Both the position numbers and the translations under genes were made by a program. Of a DNA stretch of 64,000 nucleotides, positions 22,174 to 32,929 are shown one piece after another. Each line of letters opens with the position of its first letter. The first letter of the stretch is position 1. Under the pieces are notes generated by a model. The model saw only the letters and a program-made list of their open reading frames with translations, was not told the DNA's origin and did no database searches. Source of the DNA: Taudactylus pleione (Eukaryota > Chordata > Amphibia > Anura > Myobatrachidae); assembly GCA_031769625.1 (NCBI GenBank), contig JAUIMM010000601.1:310001-374000 (forward strand), read 5' to 3'.

Positions 22174-22649
22174 CTTCATCCTCCAGAGGACACTGGAGAT
22201 CAAGACACTGGGGACATCCCACAGTTCACCTCCCTCGGTTTGGAGAGCCCTGAGTAACCTGCAAAACCCTGCAACTAAAAGTAGATTTTGAGGCTGCTAA
22301 GGTAAGAAGCAAGCAAAAAATCCATTATGGCCCCACACGAAAGAATAAAGAACTGAGGTATCATGATGGGCAGCCCAAGAAGAGACCACTGCATAGGCAA
22401 AATGTGCAACATAGAAAACAAGCAAAGGCCAGGTACTAGCACATACACATGTCGGATGGCCATATGGATCAATGTGGCTAACATCTGCATAGAAGCAGGC
22501 CAAGTACCTTTAGCAGCACTAAAAAAAAGACAAGGAATGTGAATTCCACAATGTTGCAATATGGGCCACCTAAGTCAAAAGAATCTGCACAAATCCATGG
22601 TGAGGGAAGACTGCGAGCCAACTGACAGCGGAACCACAATAGGCTGGGT
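22174..22649 (-). other. Probable DIRS 3' non-coding region
   Basis: Lies between the terminal-repeat-like element and the recombinase relic. No motif of its own. Assigned only by position. Confidence 0.3.
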
Positions 22650-23930
22650 GATTCACCGTAAGTATGAAGATGGTTTTTTTACTGAGTTCTGCACGTTCAT
22701 CATGAAAATAAGATTTGGAAGCCAACAAGTGAGAGCTCCCAACTCTGAGACCTGCCTGTCCGAAGCCAAGGACAATAGGAGAACCATCTTCAAGGAATAT
22801 AGTGTCATTTCCATGTCCTCCAAGTCTTGAATAGAGAAGACTGAAAGAAACAACAGAACCAGGTAAATGTGTAGGCGGGACAATGGAGCCTGTCCTAGGA
22901 GAACCCCCTGAAGTAAAGATTGAATCTGAGGTAAAAAGGCCAGGTGGCGCAGAATATCAACAATGCCAAGACATGAACTCTTAAGAGGACCGAGGCACAA
23001 ACCAGAATCCAGGTACCATTGAAGAAGGGAAGGAGACTGAATGATGGAAGCAGTGGTGGGAACCCCCCGCTCTTCACATAAGATCACATAAGAACACCAG
23101 ATGCAGTGATAATGAGCTGATGTAACTGGCTTGCAAGCCTAGAACACGGTGGGAACAACAGAGTCTGGAACCCCTGCTATATGTAATATAGTGGCCTCAA
23201 CAGATACACCATGAAATGCAGCTACTGTAAGTCAGGGAATATGATCGGACCTAGAAGCAGGATATTCAGGTGAAAAGGTAATAGCTAGGGATCCTTGATG
23301 AGGAGTAGATGGAAATTTGAGAACCAGGCCTGATGGGCCAGTTTGGAGACACCAGGAAACCCATGTCCACTTCTTGCTTAACATGCCTGAGAACTAGTGG
23401 AACAAAGGTAAGAGATTCATGAGATCGTACCTCCAATACTGTCAGATGGCCCACTACCTCAGCATTTGAGTTCCAAGTCCTGGAGCAGTACCAAGGCACC
23501 AGATGACTGTGCCTGGAGGCTGAGAGATGTATGTCTGGCCTGCCCCACCTACCGACAAGCAGATGGGAAAACCCTCAGTTGAAGGTCCCATTCTCCAGGA
23601 TGAATGTTTTCACAACTAAAAAGGTCAGCCTCCCATTTAGTCACTACTGGAAGAAGATCCTTAAGATAGCCAAAACATGGGGCTCTGTCCATCGTAGAAT
23701 ATGACTCACCTCGCGCAAGCTCTGAAACTGAGCATCCTTCCTTGAAGGGAGACATATTAGATGGCAGTGGCATTGTCTAACTATATCTGAACAGGCTGAC
23801 CTTCGAGAAGCGAGGTAGCTTCCAGAAGAGCATGAAGATTGCATGGAGTTAAAGAACATTGATTTGGAGCATGGGCTCATAATGCGACCAATGACCCTGG
23901 AAGTGATGGTCCAGAACAACCATTAAATAT
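22650..23930 (-). pseudogene. DIRS-like retrotransposon relic: RNase H then tyrosine recombinase
   Basis: Minus-strand order. RNase H remnant at 23,930-23,500, with DNATAI, an SELAR-like helix, HPGEWDLQLRVF and RWGRPDIHLSASRHS spread over frames. Linker PNWPIRPGSQ near 23,300. Tyrosine-recombinase remnant at 23,087-22,653, with LQGVLLGQAPLSRLHIYLVL then MVLLLSLASDRQVSELGAL, resembling the family's SAxRVxELxALS block around the first catalytic Arg. DIRS elements replicate through RT and integrate with a tyrosine recombinase instead of an integrase. The RT itself is not recognisable. Frameshifts throughout mark it as dead. Confidence 0.6.
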
Positions 23931-24911
23931 CTAGAGTATGTTAACCAAGGCATATATCTCTAGCAAGGAGGGAAAAGGGAAAGTTAAAACTATGGACACT
24001 TATATATATAGAAGGCAATGTGGATATAAACCCCCAAGGAGAATTAGTGCCATAAGGATTGGCAGACCAGGTTTGTCTGACATAGAAAAATAGAGAACCA
24101 GCAGGATAGCAAAAAAAAAACAACTAACATAAAAATAACAAATGTACATTAGGTCAGTTTGAGGCAGCGTTAATGCCTGCATTCTGGCTTATCTTTCATA
24201 TAGATGGAAGTTTTGAATATAGACCAATATTCCAAGGGTTAATAGCCAAAATGATAGGAAAATAAGTACCCTACTCGGACAGATCTCCTCCAGTATAGCT
24301 GTTAAGACTTTACCACCTGCTTAGGTAAGTGGAGCAAGTTCTTACCTGTGAGCAAACAGGGACCACCAGGTCTTTCTGTGGACTTAGCTGACCTGTGTTC
24401 TACGTTGCCAATATCCTGATGGGGGTAGAGTACCAATAGTTTCTGTAGGTTAACTGAGACTGTATGCTTTTGACCTGATCTTTAGACTGGAGTTGCATCA
24501 CTAAAGGCCTAGCCCTGTGTAAAAAACTAGCAGAATTGTTAGTGGAGACATTTGTGGTCACACCAAGATACCGCAGTCTATGACTCACAGAATGACAGCG
24601 CAAAATGAGAATTCTTCATGTAGTCACATGGGAGTAGAAGACCTAGTCTAAAGGCACCAGTTCAAAGGAGAGATCAGACAATACAGTCTAGGATCAGAAT
24701 GGATATAAATATACCCTTTACACTAGGTAAAGGAGACCCACCCCAAAGGAGGGACAGAGGCGAAATGCATGGAATGGAAAGAACAAGCTCTTACTCCACC
24801 TCTCTGTTCAAAAATCCATTAATGCATGGCCCAAGATAAGGGGCATATTAGATATTAAACTGATAATAACAGATACTACCCAGGATCTTATCTGAATTAT
24901 TTTGTTCTCTA
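23931..24911. other. Unassigned; may include decayed DIRS RT sequence
   Basis: About 980 bp next to the RNase H relic where RT would be expected on the minus strand. I see no RT motif. No other feature found. Confidence 0.3.
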
Positions 24912-24990
24912 GTCCAGAGGTTCACTGGGATTCGAACTCCAGTATCAGTGTATGACAAAACCATGCAGTAACCACTACATCATCTTAGAA
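24912..24990 (-). mobile_element. tRNA-like SINE head or tRNA pseudogene
   Basis: The minus strand reads GATGTAGTGGTTACTGCATG (A-box-like) and, about 40 bases on, GAGTTCGAATCCCAGTG (B-box-like). Spacing fits a tRNA-derived Pol III promoter. No intact cloverleaf was demonstrated, and a duplicated word (TACATCATCTTAGAA) follows on the plus strand. Confidence 0.5.
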
Positions 24991-25164
24991 TACATCATCT
25001 TAGAATACATCCAGCGATGTAATCATATGTATAAAAAGGGATAGAGAACCCATGCCGGTGATTGATACACAGTGCAGTCTACACCCTTTTTATTCCAAAA
25101 TAGATAGAGCGGCCCAGCAGTACAGTGCACTATAGTACCATGCAGCATCCGCTTTAAGAGCAAA

Positions 25165-25171
25165 ACTGAAG

Positions 25172-25218
<47 letters not shown>
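25165..25218. repeat. (TA)n tract
   Basis: Alternating TA with one CA interruption. It bounds the solo PLE terminal repeat at 25,219-25,460. Confidence 0.9.
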
Positions 25219-25221
<3 letters not shown>

Positions 25222-25460
25222 TTCCCGGTCTCATAAGGACGACCTAATATAAAAATATATGTGTATGTGGTGATCTTGAGAAAAGAGTTTCGTCCTCCGA
25301 AACATCGATTAAAGAAATTTTTTTTTACCTACTCAACCTGTGCCAGTCTCTGAGTGCAGCCTTCCTGTTGAAATGTTTTGGAGTTTGCATAACCCCTAAG
25401 GAGGGCACCTGAGCAAGTTAAGTGCATGGTTGCACTGCCTAACGAGTGCCGGTTCATCGG
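25219..25460 (+). mobile_element. Solo PLE-like terminal repeat between (TA)n tracts
   Basis: About 240 bp between (TA)n at 25,165-25,218 and 25,463-25,482, with a hammerhead-like motif near its left side (25,272-25,310). No coding sequence. Confidence 0.5.
25272..25310 (+). ncRNA. Hammerhead-like motif 2
   Basis: GATC, TTGAGAA, extra A, hairpin GAG/CTC, CGAAACATC, then GATT. Outer GATC pairs with GATT (one G-U). The core TTGAGAA departs from CUGANGA at two positions, so it may be inactive. GAAAC is intact. Confidence 0.45.
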
Positions 25461-25546
25461 ACTTTATATATATATATATATATACACTGCTGAATGGCGG
25501 CACCCTCGGCGACTGATCACAAATGGCAACAGGCTCTCATGGATGG

Positions 25547-25585
25547 ATCAACATTTCATGAAGCACTACTTCATTTCGTCAGGAT
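25547..25585 (-). ncRNA. Hammerhead-like motif 3 (PLE C terminal repeat)
   Basis: Minus strand: ATC, CTGACGA (perfect CUGANGA), extra A, 6 bp hairpin ATGAAG/CTTCAT, GAAAT, GTT, GAT. Outer ATC pairs with GAT. This is the best core in the window apart from the extra A. The paralogous motif in PLE D (28,203-28,243) has CTGACAA and the same hairpin. Confidence 0.55.
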
Positions 25586-25817
25586 GACAAGAACATGAAA
25601 AATTACATACCTTTATAGGACACCTCGTGTAGTCGCCGGTCTTCCGCCCAAAAGCGGAAGTTGACATCAAACAGTTCAAAGTGCACCCATCACCATGGTT
25701 ACCACATTACATAGCTAACAAACAAGACAAAACAATACAAAACATGAATTAAAAACTAGGTATCAATCGCAAACAATATCAGTGCTCTGAAATGGGCTAA
25801 GAACCTTATATTTATGT

Positions 25818-27640
25818 TCAAAGTGAATGACAACTTATAACAAATATACTGCACGTCTTACCAGCGATAAAACACCCTTGTGTAAGTTCTAACAATTGGA
25901 TGAAAAAATTCAAATCCGGACCATCATAGGCAGGGTGGTTGTTCAGCAAATGTCTGGCAGCTCGTAGCCCCTCTTGGTGAGGGATGCTTGTATATAAGTT
26001 TTTCACATCTGCTGTAACCAATATTAGATCCGATGGTATGTCTTTAATCTGCTCCAACAAAAGTGATGTAGTGTCTTTTAAGAAGGAATTTTGACTCTGT
26101 ACAATCGGTTGAAGGTAATGGTCCAGATATACTGCAATCGGATGGAATAAGGAGCCCCGGGCTGAGATAATTGGTCTACCCGGTGGCTTAACGAGTGACT
26201 TGTGTATTTTAGGTACAGTATATAAAATTGGGACCTTTTGGATGTAAAGAAGATAACGCCTCTTTTAGAGCTAATGTGATGATGTTAGTATCATAAGCCG
26301 CCTGTAAAACTGAATCAAAGTCCTTCTTAAACGATTGAGTAGGATCCCCTCTTAATTTAATATATGTCGCTATGTCTGATAGCTGTGAATAAATTTCTTG
26401 TTTGTAATCATCTAGATTTTGGATCGTAATGGAGCTGCCCTTATCCGCTGGTTTGATAATAATCGTGGGATCTTTACGTAGATCCTCCAAAGCTTTACGT
26501 TCTTCTCTATATAAATTTGATGGGCCTATTAATGAAGCTTGTTGTTTAATAGTCTCTGAATCTTTTAGTAGGCGTGAAAACGTTTTGATAGAATGGTTAT
26601 TGGACTGTGGGTCAAATTTCGAGGGTGATTGGAGTGCCCTTAATTTATAAGGAATAAGATCACACCTTTGTCATCTTGAGGAATAGATTTTGAAAAATGT
26701 TCTCTCAATCGTAATTTACGACCCAATTTATAAGTTTCAACCGGCCATTTAAATGGGTCATATCCTCTCGTCGGAACAAAGGAATGACCCATATTCAACA
26801 CTTTACATTCTGAAGCTGATAATTCTCTGTTAGAAAGATAAAACACTAAATCCTCCTGGGTAATGGAGCCCTGCACCGTCCCCCTCTGCCCTTGGTTCTG
26901 ACCCGCTCGTCTAGTAAATTTTCTCTTGCGTGAGCCAGAGTTTTTCTTGTAGACATCCCTAAAGGGATCCTTGTCATATTGCCTGGGGTACTAGGGATAT
27001 CAGAATCACTGGGTTCATGTGATTCTGCTGATGAGGCAGAGTCTCTTGTAAATTGCAGGTGTTTTCTTCTAAAGCTGATAGGGCACTGACGTTCCCTCTG
27101 TCCAATTAACCAGCCATATACTTGTTGGGTAGTATAATCAGATTCCACTTTAGATCATTTAGATTTTTTGAATTGAAACAAGTCTTTGGTATATTTATCC
27201 ACTTGATTATTCAATTTTTCCAACCAATCTATGGTATTATCTTTTATTAAGTCTTCTTTATGGGTGCTTTCGAATTCATTTAATTTTTCTTTTGACAAAG
27301 AGAGTTCCCTCGTGCTTTTCTCTATAACAAGTAAGATAAGGTCAAAAGAACACTTGTTTAAAATTGCAACCCATTTTTTGCAAAATGCAACATTGTGTCT
27401 TCCTATGGTGGGAACATTGTGGAATCTAAAACCCCTAGGGATCATTTTAGACTTGTAACAATCAGACAATGCGATGGCATGGTAATTGTAATCCACAATT
27501 CTTTTTTTAATTTTGAGCCAGTCTCTGTATAAATCCTCATTGGTGGGGATATCCTTATCCCAAAGTGCTTCTTTGGACAAAATTACATCTGCCTCAGTCT
27601 CTGAATAGCTGAATGTATCACCTTTAGTAAGTTGAATACA
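25818..27640 (-). pseudogene. PLE C reverse transcriptase relic
   Basis: Minus strand, in order: N-terminal domain (27,640-27,155) with ALWDKDIPTNEDL, RIVDYNYHAIALSDCYKSKM and a long charged helix; VLNMGHSFVPTRGYDPF (26,640-26,876); TIIIKPADKGSSITI (26,209-26,490); and LILVTADVKNLYTSIPHQEG (25,818-26,060, motif A). The order and blocks are those of Penelope-like RTs. Motifs B-E (including YIDD) and endonuclease are missing. Several frame changes separate the pieces. Confidence 0.85.
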
Positions 27641-27647
27641 CGTACTT

Positions 27648-28040
27648 AGGGGGTCATTCAGACCCACTCGTGAGCGCAGGATGCTCGCAAGCAGGTCGAT
27701 GTTGCCCCACTGCGCATGCGCACGACAGAGGGAGCTCCGTCGTGCGCATGCGCGAGACGCGGATAGCGACGGGTTTTCCGTCGCTCCGGGTCTTGCACCA
27801 AAGGGGGCGTGCTGTCGATGTTGATTGACAGCACGCCCCCTTTGGTGGGCATGTCGGGGGCGTGGCTGCCAGATGGAGGTGTTCCCATGGGAATGCCTAC
27901 TGTCTGAACCCGGCCCCACAGTGGGAAAATCACTCCAGGGCTTGTGGTAGCGAGACCCTACCGCAGGGTCTCCGTCGCAAGCCTGATGGTGGCGATGGTC
28001 TTGACCAGTAAATGGGTGCCTCGCTTGCACATACAGGTAG
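27648..28040 (-). mobile_element. MITE with GGGTCATTCAGACCCAC terminus, copy 2
   Basis: Minus-strand relative of the 5,078-5,527 element: shared hairpins CTCCGTCGTGCGCATGCG, the AAAGGGGGCGTGCTGTC palindrome (27,811-27,845) and GGGTCTC/GAGACCC words. It interrupts the PLE C N-terminal region. The right boundary near 28,040 (GCTGTGTGTGC) is approximate. It creates an artificial 306-codon minus frame (27,155-28,075) by fusing with PLE coding. Confidence 0.65.
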
Positions 28041-28145
28041 AGAGGATAGCTGTGTGTGCTAAATGCAAGAGACAATCATGCTGGCACTCTCCATTTCAAA
28101 TTTCAGTTATGCGCCGGTGCCCTCCGTGTTACTGCTGACAGGACC

Positions 28146-29265
28146 AATATACACTGCTGAATGGCGGCACTCACAGCGACTGATCACAAAGGGCAACAGA
28201 CTCTCATTAATGGATCAACATTTCATGAAGCTTTACTTCATTTTGTCAGGATAACAAGAACATGAAAAATGACATACCTTTATAGGACACCTCGTGTAGT
28301 CGCCGGTCTTCCGCCCAAAAGCATAAGTTGACGTCAAACAGTTCCATGCCACCCTGAGCATTTGTGACTTAGGAAGACCTTGTTTCAAAGGTTTGGGGTG
28401 GAAACTGCTAGCCAAGAGTAGTGTGTTGCGGTCCGTTGGTTTGCTATACACCCCTGTGTGTAATTTGCCCTGTGTTATTGTGATCTGAACATCCAAGTAG
28501 TTCATAGTGCTTTCACTAAATTGATAGGTCAATTTGATTGGAGAATCACGTGAGTTGATCTTGGTCATCAAATTTATAAAGCAATCCTCACCTCCCGTCC
28601 ATAACAGAAATAAATCGTCTATATAATGACAATATATTAGTATTGAATCAGAGACGGTCTTGTCTTGAAAGAACATTTGTTGTTACTGTTTGAACATGTA
28701 AATGTTCACATAGGAAGGAGCGACATTGCTGCCCATAGCACATCCTCTGAGCTGTTGGTAAAACAATCCATTATATAGGAAATAATTCCGGGTTAATGTG
28801 AGGTGTAAAAGCGACATAAAGAAGGCTAAGTCGATGTTAGAGACTTGTTATTCTAATAGAAGTTGATGCATAGCTTCAAGTCCTGTTCTGTGTGGAATAG
28901 AGGTGTAGAGGCTTCTGACATCCATGACACAGATCAGTGTGCCTTCAGGTACTCTAGTGATGGTTTCTAGTAACAATAAGAAACTTGTAGTATCTTTTAT
29001 GAAAGATGGTTGTTTCAAGATGAGAGGTTGTAGAATAGAGTCTAGAAACATCGATATTGGTTGATAGATTGAATTTTTGGCCGATATAATTGGCCATCCT
29101 GGAGGGCATAGAAGATATATATGATCCTCCTGACGAAGTCCAGCAATATATGCACAAGGGATGAAATGCTTTGAGACAGTGGTGACCCCCGCTATCAGAT
29201 ATACTCTTGGATGGGCCAATTATATTTTATCTTCATATAATTATGCATTTTTTGTGTGCTTTAAG
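28146..29265 (-). mobile_element. PLE D: 5'-truncated Penelope-like element joined to PLE C
   Basis: Its terminal repeat (28,146-28,335; CACTGCTGAATGGCGGCAC on the plus strand) is about 90% like that of PLE C and directly abuts PLE C's upstream end. RT blocks on the minus strand: PGWPIISAKNSIYQPISMFL (28,848-29,219), CVMDVRSLYTSIPHRTGLEA (motif A), HYIDDLFLLWTGGED (28,233-28,676, motif C intact), YLDVQITI, and the downstream HPKPLKQGLPKSQMLR block. Truncated copy upstream plus longer copy downstream in the same orientation is the classic PLE arrangement. No GIY-YIG seen. Confidence 0.8.
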
Positions 29266-29932
29266 TTGCGTGAGCAATAAATTATCTTAAAGTACTACAC
29301 CATGAGAACATTCTTTTCTCCCTGCCCCTAAAATGTTTTTTGGGGAGTAAAGTGCCACTCATCCAACTAAGGGAAGGAGTGAGGATATTCAAGAGAAACC
29401 TACTACATGCCTATAGGTCCACACAGTATGTATTTATATATTAGCAGGAGTGTGGGTTAATTTTGTTTAAATACTACACTATATGGCGCATGTTCTCACC
29501 TTTTGTATTTCATACATTTCTGGGACCATGCAACAAAGGTCTATTTAGAGAACATTTGAGCAGCCACCATGAAGTCAGGACTATAGTGAAGAAAGAAACG
29601 GACCAGCAAAAGACAATATTGTGAATAGAAATCCTATAGGGGCTAGCACCCATATCTGTCCCGGGCACAGACACTAGCAGAATGGAAGGGGCCCGCGTTA
29701 CTCGATTGAGTTATTGGAGAAAGGCCTCCTTCAACCTGGGAAACCCCACTGATGGACCGATTACTCCTCCAGTCTATGATTGCAATGGGGGTGGAGCCAA
29801 TGTGACAAGTCCCACCCCCAAACAACCACAAATCATTGCATTTTGGAGGGGGAAGGGCCTAATGATGTGAGGTGCCCGTCCCCATTAGCAACCTGCCATT
29901 TCATCGTAATTGTAAGTATGTATGTATGTATT
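29266..29932. other. No recognised feature
   Basis: About 670 bp, mostly unique-looking, ending in a short (GTAT)n run just before the SINE. Confidence 0.4.
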
Positions 29933-30286
29933 GGGCAGCACAGACGGTGTAATGGTTAGCATTTCTGCCTCACAGCTCTGAGGTCATGGGTTCGATTCTC
30001 ACTACGGCCCTACCTGTGCGGAGTTTGTATATTCTCCATGTGCTTGCGTGGGTTTCCTCTGGGTACACCGGTTTCCTCCCACACTCCAAAAATATACTGG
30101 TAGGTTAATTGGCTCCCAACACAAACAACCCTAGTGACTAGGTGTGTGTGTGCATGTGATAGGGAATATAGAGTGTAAGCTCCACTGGGGCAGGGACTGA
30201 TGTGAAAGGCCAAATATTCTCTGTAAAGCACTGCGGAATATGTGTGCGCTATAAAAATAACTGGTAAGAAATAAAAATAAATAAAT
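29933..30286 (+). mobile_element. tRNA-derived SINE with L2/CR1-like tail
   Basis: Head: GTGTAATGGTTAGCATTTCT (A box) and GGGTTCGATTCTC (B box). Body: TGCTTGCGTGGGTTTCCTC and CGGTTTCCTCCCACACTCCA, well known from vertebrate SINE bodies. Tail: TAAAGCACTGCGGAATATG then GCGCTATAAAAATAA, like an L2-type LINE 3' end. This supports a composite Pol III SINE mobilised by an L2-like LINE. Likely inactive. Confidence 0.8.
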
Positions 30287-30560
30287 ATGTGTTTTATCAT
30301 GTTTATGTGTCTGTATGTGTTAGAGTGTATATATGTGTTTGTATGTTATTGTGTATATGTCATGTGTATGTATGTGTTAGAGTTTATGTATGTGTTTGTA
30401 TGTTAGTGTGTATATGTTATGTGTCTGTATGTGTTAGAGTGGATATTTGTGTATGTATGTTAATGTGTATATATGTGTTAGTGTGTGTATATTGTATATG
30501 TGTTAGTGTGTATATATGTGTATGTATGTGTTAGTGTGAATATATGTGTATTATATATAA
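30287..30560. repeat. TG-rich minisatellite (TGTATGTGTTAGAGTGTATATG)
   Basis: Imperfect repeats of GTATGTGTTAGAGTGTATAT and variants. The cysteine/valine-rich frames here are artefacts. Confidence 0.8.
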
Positions 30561-32024
30561 TATATACATGTATGCAAGTGCGTATCTATAATTGGTGCAT
30601 GGTATGCTGTGCGCACGGGCTCCCAGGTCCAAAGGGGGCCGCACTGCATGACCTACACCCATATTATACCCATATGCACCCATACTGTCCGTAGTCCCAT
30701 GTCAACTTCGGTGTTTGCTCCTTTAAAAATGGATGGAAAATGGCTGCCACAGCCATTTTCCCTGTGACCTGCACATCTGCTATAGACTCTGGGCACCCTC
30801 TAGTATAAAACTATACTCCCAGGATGTTCATATAGCATACAACCAAAGTGTAGGATACTGTAGGCTCCTGAGTCTCACTGAGCTCATCATGGAGAAGGAG
30901 GAGGAGGGGTAAGGGTAGGGGGACCACAGGTTAGTTCATCTCAGTCCCCTGCTAGTCAGGGGAAGTGGCATACTTACCTGCTGCCAGCTTCAGGTTCTGT
31001 GGTGGGCAAGGTGACATGGACACAGCCTCTATATTAGGTTGTGGCATGTCCCTTCCCTGAGCTAGTGTCAGGGTGCCTTTGACCTGGACACTCCCTCTAT
31101 AATAGTGGTGGCAGGTCCCCTGATGTGTCCATGTAGCAGGCTGACAGCTGCAGCTATCTGTCAGCCTGTCCTCAAGGAGGAATCTAAAAATAAAAATAAA
31201 GAGAAAATAAAATTAAAATACTTAGTTTGGGCTGAGCTAAGCCCCAAGTGACTGGTCCCTCAAGGTACAATTCTAAAACTGGGGCTTGTGGGGGATACAT
31301 GGGGAGGAGTCACTCACAAATTTTAAGTGCCAGCTCTACTCATCCACCCATCTACGGTATACCCATTGTCTTGATCTCCAGTGTCCCCTTGTGGATGAAG
31401 GAGAAATATTTATTTAAAGTTTGCATTAAAGGTGCTGTAAAATACTAAAGACCTCTTTTCTTTATCTGTATCCATTCTGAATGAAAAAAGTTATTGTTAC
31501 ACCATTAAGTACAGTATTCTATATTCTTTCAAATATGTTATGATTAGGGGTGACTAATTCTTAGCAGAGATGCAGAGAAAAAGAAAGACAATGAGTACTG
31601 GAAGCAGGGATAGTGTAAGTTAAGAGAATTGGGGAATAGGTATATCAAAAACAATTTATTTTGCAGGTAATGTTAGCCTGGTGTAAAAATACTTGTTGTT
31701 GATGATGATGACACCAGCAGCACTATATAGGCACTTCTGATTTGGTGTTTGAGCTTTAAACCCTCCAGCAGAAAAAATAATGTGAATTGATTTTTAAAAC
31801 AATAAACATTGGATGTGGAGTGTTTGTATTTCAATGCATATTATATGGAGTTGTGCTTAAGATGAAGTTGTTGTACTACAATGTTTATATGATACTCCTT
31901 CAAGTTAAATGAAGAAGTAATGTAACTTTTTCATTTACTACTGTCACCATTATGCTATATATCTATACTTTTGTAAGCATATGCATTTATTCTCCTGACA
32001 TATGATTATTATTGCTGCCTTTGA

Positions 32025-32026
<2 letters not shown>
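30561..32026. other. Mostly unassigned; contains part of the 21.8 kb repeat
   Basis: 31,285-31,410 (GGAGGAGTCACTCACAAATT ... CATTGTCTTGATCTCCAGTG) matches the reverse of about 21,830-21,925. The remainder has no recognised feature; a degenerate CCTTGACCTGGACACTCC-type duplication lies near 31,020-31,110. Confidence 0.4.
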
Positions 32027-32056
<30 letters not shown>

Positions 32057-32929
32057 ACCCAGAACATAGGCACTCACCAATATAGCTTTTAACACGTGTT
32101 TTTTTAATGGTAACTCACAGGTACATCGCAGGTATAGCCTTTGTTTCAGTTCCTTCTGGATCTTTGTCAAGACATCCCATCCAATTCACAGAACCTCCAA
32201 ATGAGCACCAGCTACCCATGTCTCACAGGTCCCCTCTTTATACTAGACACACACTAAATGACCGCCCACCAATTAAAGGAAACAATAATGAAAATATAGC
32301 ATATAGATATACATGTAAATCCAACCAATAAATGCCCACATTGAAATGTATAACAAGACGTATGTATACATACTTATACCTCCATTTGAGCATCACAAAG
32401 TGCTTATAAACAACAATTATATGCTGCACCACCTGGACTGTAAGGTCCTGCGCATTCCACCACGGTGGAACGCATACATCCGGGACCGGAAGTGAAATGC
32501 CTCGGTCACTTCAAAGCTTACAGAATCAGTGTGGTTAGAAAGTAACATAAATAAAATAAAAAATAATAATAAAGAATAAACAAAAATAATACATAAATCA
32601 GAAATGTATCATTTAGTATAAATTGCTTATAGCCTTAGTAATCAGTCTGGAAAAAAACTGTTCTATTGAAATACAGATTCCTTGAAAAATACCTATATTA
32701 AAACATGAATCACCATTTGTGGAGAGCCCTATTGCAAAAATATATTATATGGATTGTATTTGTTAAGTCCTCTGGGAACCATAGTATAGAGTTGCTAAAT
32801 CCATCTGGCCTCATGTCGTAGTAGAAGCTTTTCATGCTAATCCATCATGTAAAGGGATTAGAAAATAATCAATGAGCATGCACTTGAGGCTTGAAATTGT
32901 CCCACTGATTAAAAATGTTTTGCCACCGG

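Larger units (their letters stand above)
25484..28140 (-). mobile_element. PLE C: Penelope-like element, downstream copy of a tandem pair
   Basis: From the terminal repeat (25,484-25,680, containing motif 3) up through RT and N-terminal relics to about 28,140, where the terminal repeat of PLE D begins. A MITE is inserted at 27,648. No GIY-YIG block is seen; sequence between motif A (about 26,000) and the terminal repeat is too short for the rest of RT plus endonuclease, so an internal deletion is likely. Confidence 0.7.

Noticed and set aside
27155..28075. 306-codon minus frame
   Set aside because: Real PLE N-terminal coding fused to an inserted MITE; not a single gene.
29933..30010. Functional tRNA gene
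   Set aside because: A and B boxes belong to a SINE with its body and tail following directly.
30289..30694. Val/Cys/Tyr-rich frames
   Set aside because: Produced by TG-rich repeats.
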